Below, one piece after another: positions 61,839 through 64,000 of a DNA stretch of 64,000 bases; position 1 is the stretch's first letter; each line of letters opens with the position of its first letter. Origin of the DNA: Alnus glutinosa (Eukaryota > Streptophyta > Magnoliopsida > Fagales > Betulaceae); NCBI RefSeq assembly GCF_958979055.1, contig NC_084891.1, forward strand, positions 27,997,001 to 28,061,000. Direction: 5' to 3'. A model generated the notes under the pieces. The model searched no databases. It saw nothing but the letters and a program-made list of their open reading frames with translations, and had not been told where the DNA came from. The translations under genes were made by a program, and so were the position numbers.

Positions 61839-62515
61839 GAAGAAGGAGAAGGAGGCGGAGGAGAAGCTAATGGCTTTGTTTCTACCATTCACGAGATTTG
61901 AGGTCAACTGAAATTTATATTAACATATCTCGTATATTGAAATTTTTCTTCACTTGCGTTTAAAATTTATATATTGATTATAAGTAAATAATTATCTTAC
62001 CAAAAGCCACGTCCCCACCCTGTTTCCATACAACCATATTTGTATTATTCCAGCTACTCATTAACCAACATTTAATTAAACGGATTAAACTCTTTAACTT
62101 TAATTTGTTAATTTTGTATTAAGTTTATGTCAAATTCGCGAGTTGTATCAAATATTGTCAATTATAAATATCGCGTGCTGAATCCAAATCGTGTCGACTC
62201 ATGATTATAAAATTATATACGATTATAAGTAAGCTATAATTCAACTAATTTAATTAAACATACCAAATTTATCAACTTTAACCTACTAATTTTAAGTCAG
62301 TGCTCCAATCAAATTCATGGATCATCAAAAAAAAAAAATTATCCACCCTAACTGTTGTTGCCTATTGGTTGCAGTTCATACTGTTATTTTTATTTAACTG
62401 CTGCCCTAAAGAGTTGTAGTAATATTCATACACCAATACAACCAAACATATTCACCCAATCGCGCTACATCTACAAGACGATAGAGGCGATATACACCAA
62501 GCACCTGAATAAGAG
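60645..62515. other. Gene-free DNA
   Basis: No supported exon. It contains A runs at 60931-60948 and 61807-61837, and a GC-richer patch at 61260-61370 whose ORF I do not recognise. Confidence 0.5.
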
Positions 62516-62957
62516 TATGGCATCTGGCACTGTCAGCCAGTGATCAAGCAAGGGGTACCGGTGCCAAGAATGATGCTACATCGGACTTCTTTCAGTTCGG
62601 AGATTGCCTTCCCGCAGTCCACAATCCCAGCACCGCCTTTTCGTTCGCATATTTGTTTTTGGCTTCGAGGTGGCATCATAACAGAGTAGTGACGAACACT
62701 ACAATAGACACAATGAGCACCGGCGAGCAAAACTTCACACGTGCTTGACCCGAATCTTGAACCGAGCTGAGAAAGGGTGGGCGCGCAAGAGACCTGCCTT
62801 GGGGAACAGAGATTTGGGTTTCCAGCGAAGGAACTGTTATCGAAAATGAGAAACTGTGGACAACTAGGAACTCTTCCCACGAAATTATTATAGGACAGGT
62901 CCAAGGTAGTGAGGCTTGTCGACTCGCACATTTCGTCTGGTATATGGCCAGTGAACC

Positions 62958-63504
62958 TGTAACGACCCACCCCCAATGACACAATATTGTCCGCTTTTGG
63001 CTCCCCAAACCAGACTTTCCATGAGATCACCCATCATGGGATTGCTCTCGCAGAAACACGCTTAACTGCGGAGTTCTGATAGGTTCATGACCATCATGGC
63101 TTTAAAACAAGTTGTGTCATAAAGGGTGCATTTATACATATAAGCACATCCTCATTCCCAGCCCAGGCGATGTGGGACGTCACAATCACCCCATCTTTGG
63201 ACCCAGCGTCCCCGCCGGCATCCCTCATTGGGCTTGTGCACGCTCCCACCATCTCAGGCTGGGCAATGGCTCTAATACCATTTTTAACGATCCACCCTCA
63301 ATGACACAATATTGTCCGCTTTTGGCTCCCCAAACTAGACTTCCCAAGAGATCACCCATCTTGGAATTGCTCTCGCAGAAGCACGCTTAACTGCAGAGTT
63401 CTGATAGGTTCATGACCATCACGGCTTTAAAACGCGTTGTATCATAAATGGTGCATTTATACATATAAGCACATCCTCATTCCCAAGCGATGTGGGACGT
63501 CACA
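62958..63504 (-). mobile_element. Cassandra TRIM retrotransposon, complete, 547 bp
   Basis: Two LTRs (5' LTR 63283-63504, 3' LTR 62958-63184, on the minus strand) start TGTGACGTCCCACATCG and end TCGTTACA or TCGTTAAA. They differ by roughly 15 substitutions and a 5-bp indel. The 98-bp interior opens with TGGTATTAGAGCC (63268-63280), a methionyl initiator tRNA primer-binding site, and closes with a purine-rich stretch. Each LTR holds a 5S rRNA-like segment (63337-63411 and 63012-63086; AACCTATCAGAACTC, AGTTAAGCGTG, GATGGGTGATCTC), the hallmark of Cassandra. No coding capacity. The flanks AAGTT and AGGTT probably are a target duplication with one change. Confidence 0.93.
63012..63086 (-). repeat. 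5S rRNA-like segment of the Cassandra 3' LTR
   Basis: Contains the 5S internal promoter words (AGTTAAGCGTG as A-box region, GATGGGTGATCTC as C-box region) but is shorter than a 5S gene and sits inside an LTR. A matching copy is at 63337-63411. Not an independent rRNA gene. Confidence 0.85.
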
Positions 63505-64000
63505 AACTTGTTATGAGAAAGATTGAGAACGCTGAGAACCTTCAGCTTGTCAATCCCTTTGGGAATTTCACCAAACAGACTATATATTTCGGCTGAAATC
63601 GATGGAGTTTAAAGAGGTACAGCTCGAAATCGAAGCCGGAATTTCGCCGCTGAGATTGTTGGCACTCAGGTTGATGCTCGTGAGCATATTTAGATGAAAG
63701 ATTTCCCCCGGAATCTCACCGGAAAACATGTTCATTTCCAGCGATAGAGTTTGCAATTACTTGAAATTTCGAATTCCCGGAGGAATTTTCCCGGTGATTT
63801 GATTGCCGAAAAGCGTGAGAATTCTGAGCATGTTCGCCGAAACCTCAAAGGAAATCTCGCCAGGGAAGTGGTTGTCGTTGACCTCGATCTGTTCCACTAA
63901 CGGCAAGTTGAAAATCCTCGCCGGAATCATCCCGTTGAGAATGTTCTTCATGATTCGGATCTTCATAAGCGACTTGCAGTCACCGAGCTGCTCAGGAATT

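Larger units (their letters stand above)
62530..64000 (-). pseudogene. CLAVATA1-like LRR receptor kinase pseudogene, partial
   Basis: CLV1-class receptors bind CLE peptides through leucine-rich repeats and signal by a cytoplasmic kinase. On the minus strand from the window edge the sequence encodes LRR units (IPARIFNLPLVEQIEV; NQITGKIPPGI; LSANNLSGEIPASI; IDFSRN) in shifting frames, with a stop after GIRNFK and another after the FSRN unit. A Cassandra element then interrupts the last repeat. Beyond it come HIPDEMCESTSLTTLDLSYN, the juxtamembrane-side SSFAGNPNLCSPRQVSCAP, and, after a frameshift, a short transmembrane-like remnant (PVLIVSIVVFVTTLL). A jump to the kinase glycine loop KGGAGIV follows, and similarity ends near 62530. 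The linker between membrane and kinase and the rest of the kinase are missing. The upstream part lies outside the window. It is clearly non-functional as written. Confidence 0.88.

Noticed and set aside
63012-63411. 5S rRNA genes
   Set aside because: The segments are incomplete, lie within two LTRs and are flanked by Cassandra termini; they are not independent genes.

Overview
The window is nuclear DNA of a dicot plant, probably a woody one. The evidence is AT-rich intergenic DNA, short GT-AG introns, plant-specific gene families (CIP8-type RING ligase, KIN-6 kinesin, CLAVATA1-like receptor), many short MITE-type foldback elements, a tRNA-derived SINE family and a Cassandra TRIM retrotransposon. 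I cannot name the species; a tandem GC-rich palindrome element and the repeat mix would fit Fagales, but that is a guess.

Layout. 0.4-6.3 kb (-): a 15-exon ER-resident HSP90 (GRP94/SHEPHERD type, signal peptide and KDEL end), with two perfect ER-stress response elements upstream. 6.9-12 kb: gene-free, with a striking array of GC palindromes near 7.6 kb. 12.1 kb (+): a 108-aa two-helix membrane protein. 12.6-18 kb: repeat-rich, with nested or adjacent foldback elements and SINE copies. 18.3-19.4 kb (+): a single-exon RING-H2 E3 ligase of the CIP8 type. 19.4-24.4 kb: gene-poor, with small tandem duplications. 24.6-32.2 kb (+): a 19-exon nucleolar-type DEAD-box helicase (RH28/Drs1 group). 32.3-39.1 kb: gene-poor, with a 99-nt hairpin and three copies of one Harbinger-like MITE. 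39.2 kb (-): a small coding-like exon of unknown identity. 39.9-42.9 kb (-): a 1008-aa TFIIS-N (LW) domain protein coded in one exon, with a 5'UTR exon, an in-frame uORF and a ~3.2-kb 5'UTR intron reaching 46.3 kb. 46.5-50.2 kb: gene-poor. 50.2-60.1 kb (-): a 22-exon KIN-6 kinesin. 60.2-62.5 kb: a foldback element and anonymous DNA. 62.5-64.0 kb (-): a CLAVATA1-like receptor kinase pseudogene, interrupted by a complete Cassandra element and running off the window edge.

The genes are ordinary, independently transcribed housekeeping or regulatory genes with no operon-like logic. All exon models were built by hand: every junction is GT-AG, reading phase closes in every gene, and the spliced lengths are exact codon multiples (829, 742 and 922 aa). 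The most interesting structural observations are: two independent 16-19-nt insertions flanked by ~20-bp target duplications (extreme 5'-truncated retrotransposon tails); the duplicated exon pair in the KIN-6 tail; five DLN motifs in the TFIIS-N protein; the palindrome array with an exact 31-bp period; and the hairpin locus at 33.4 kb.
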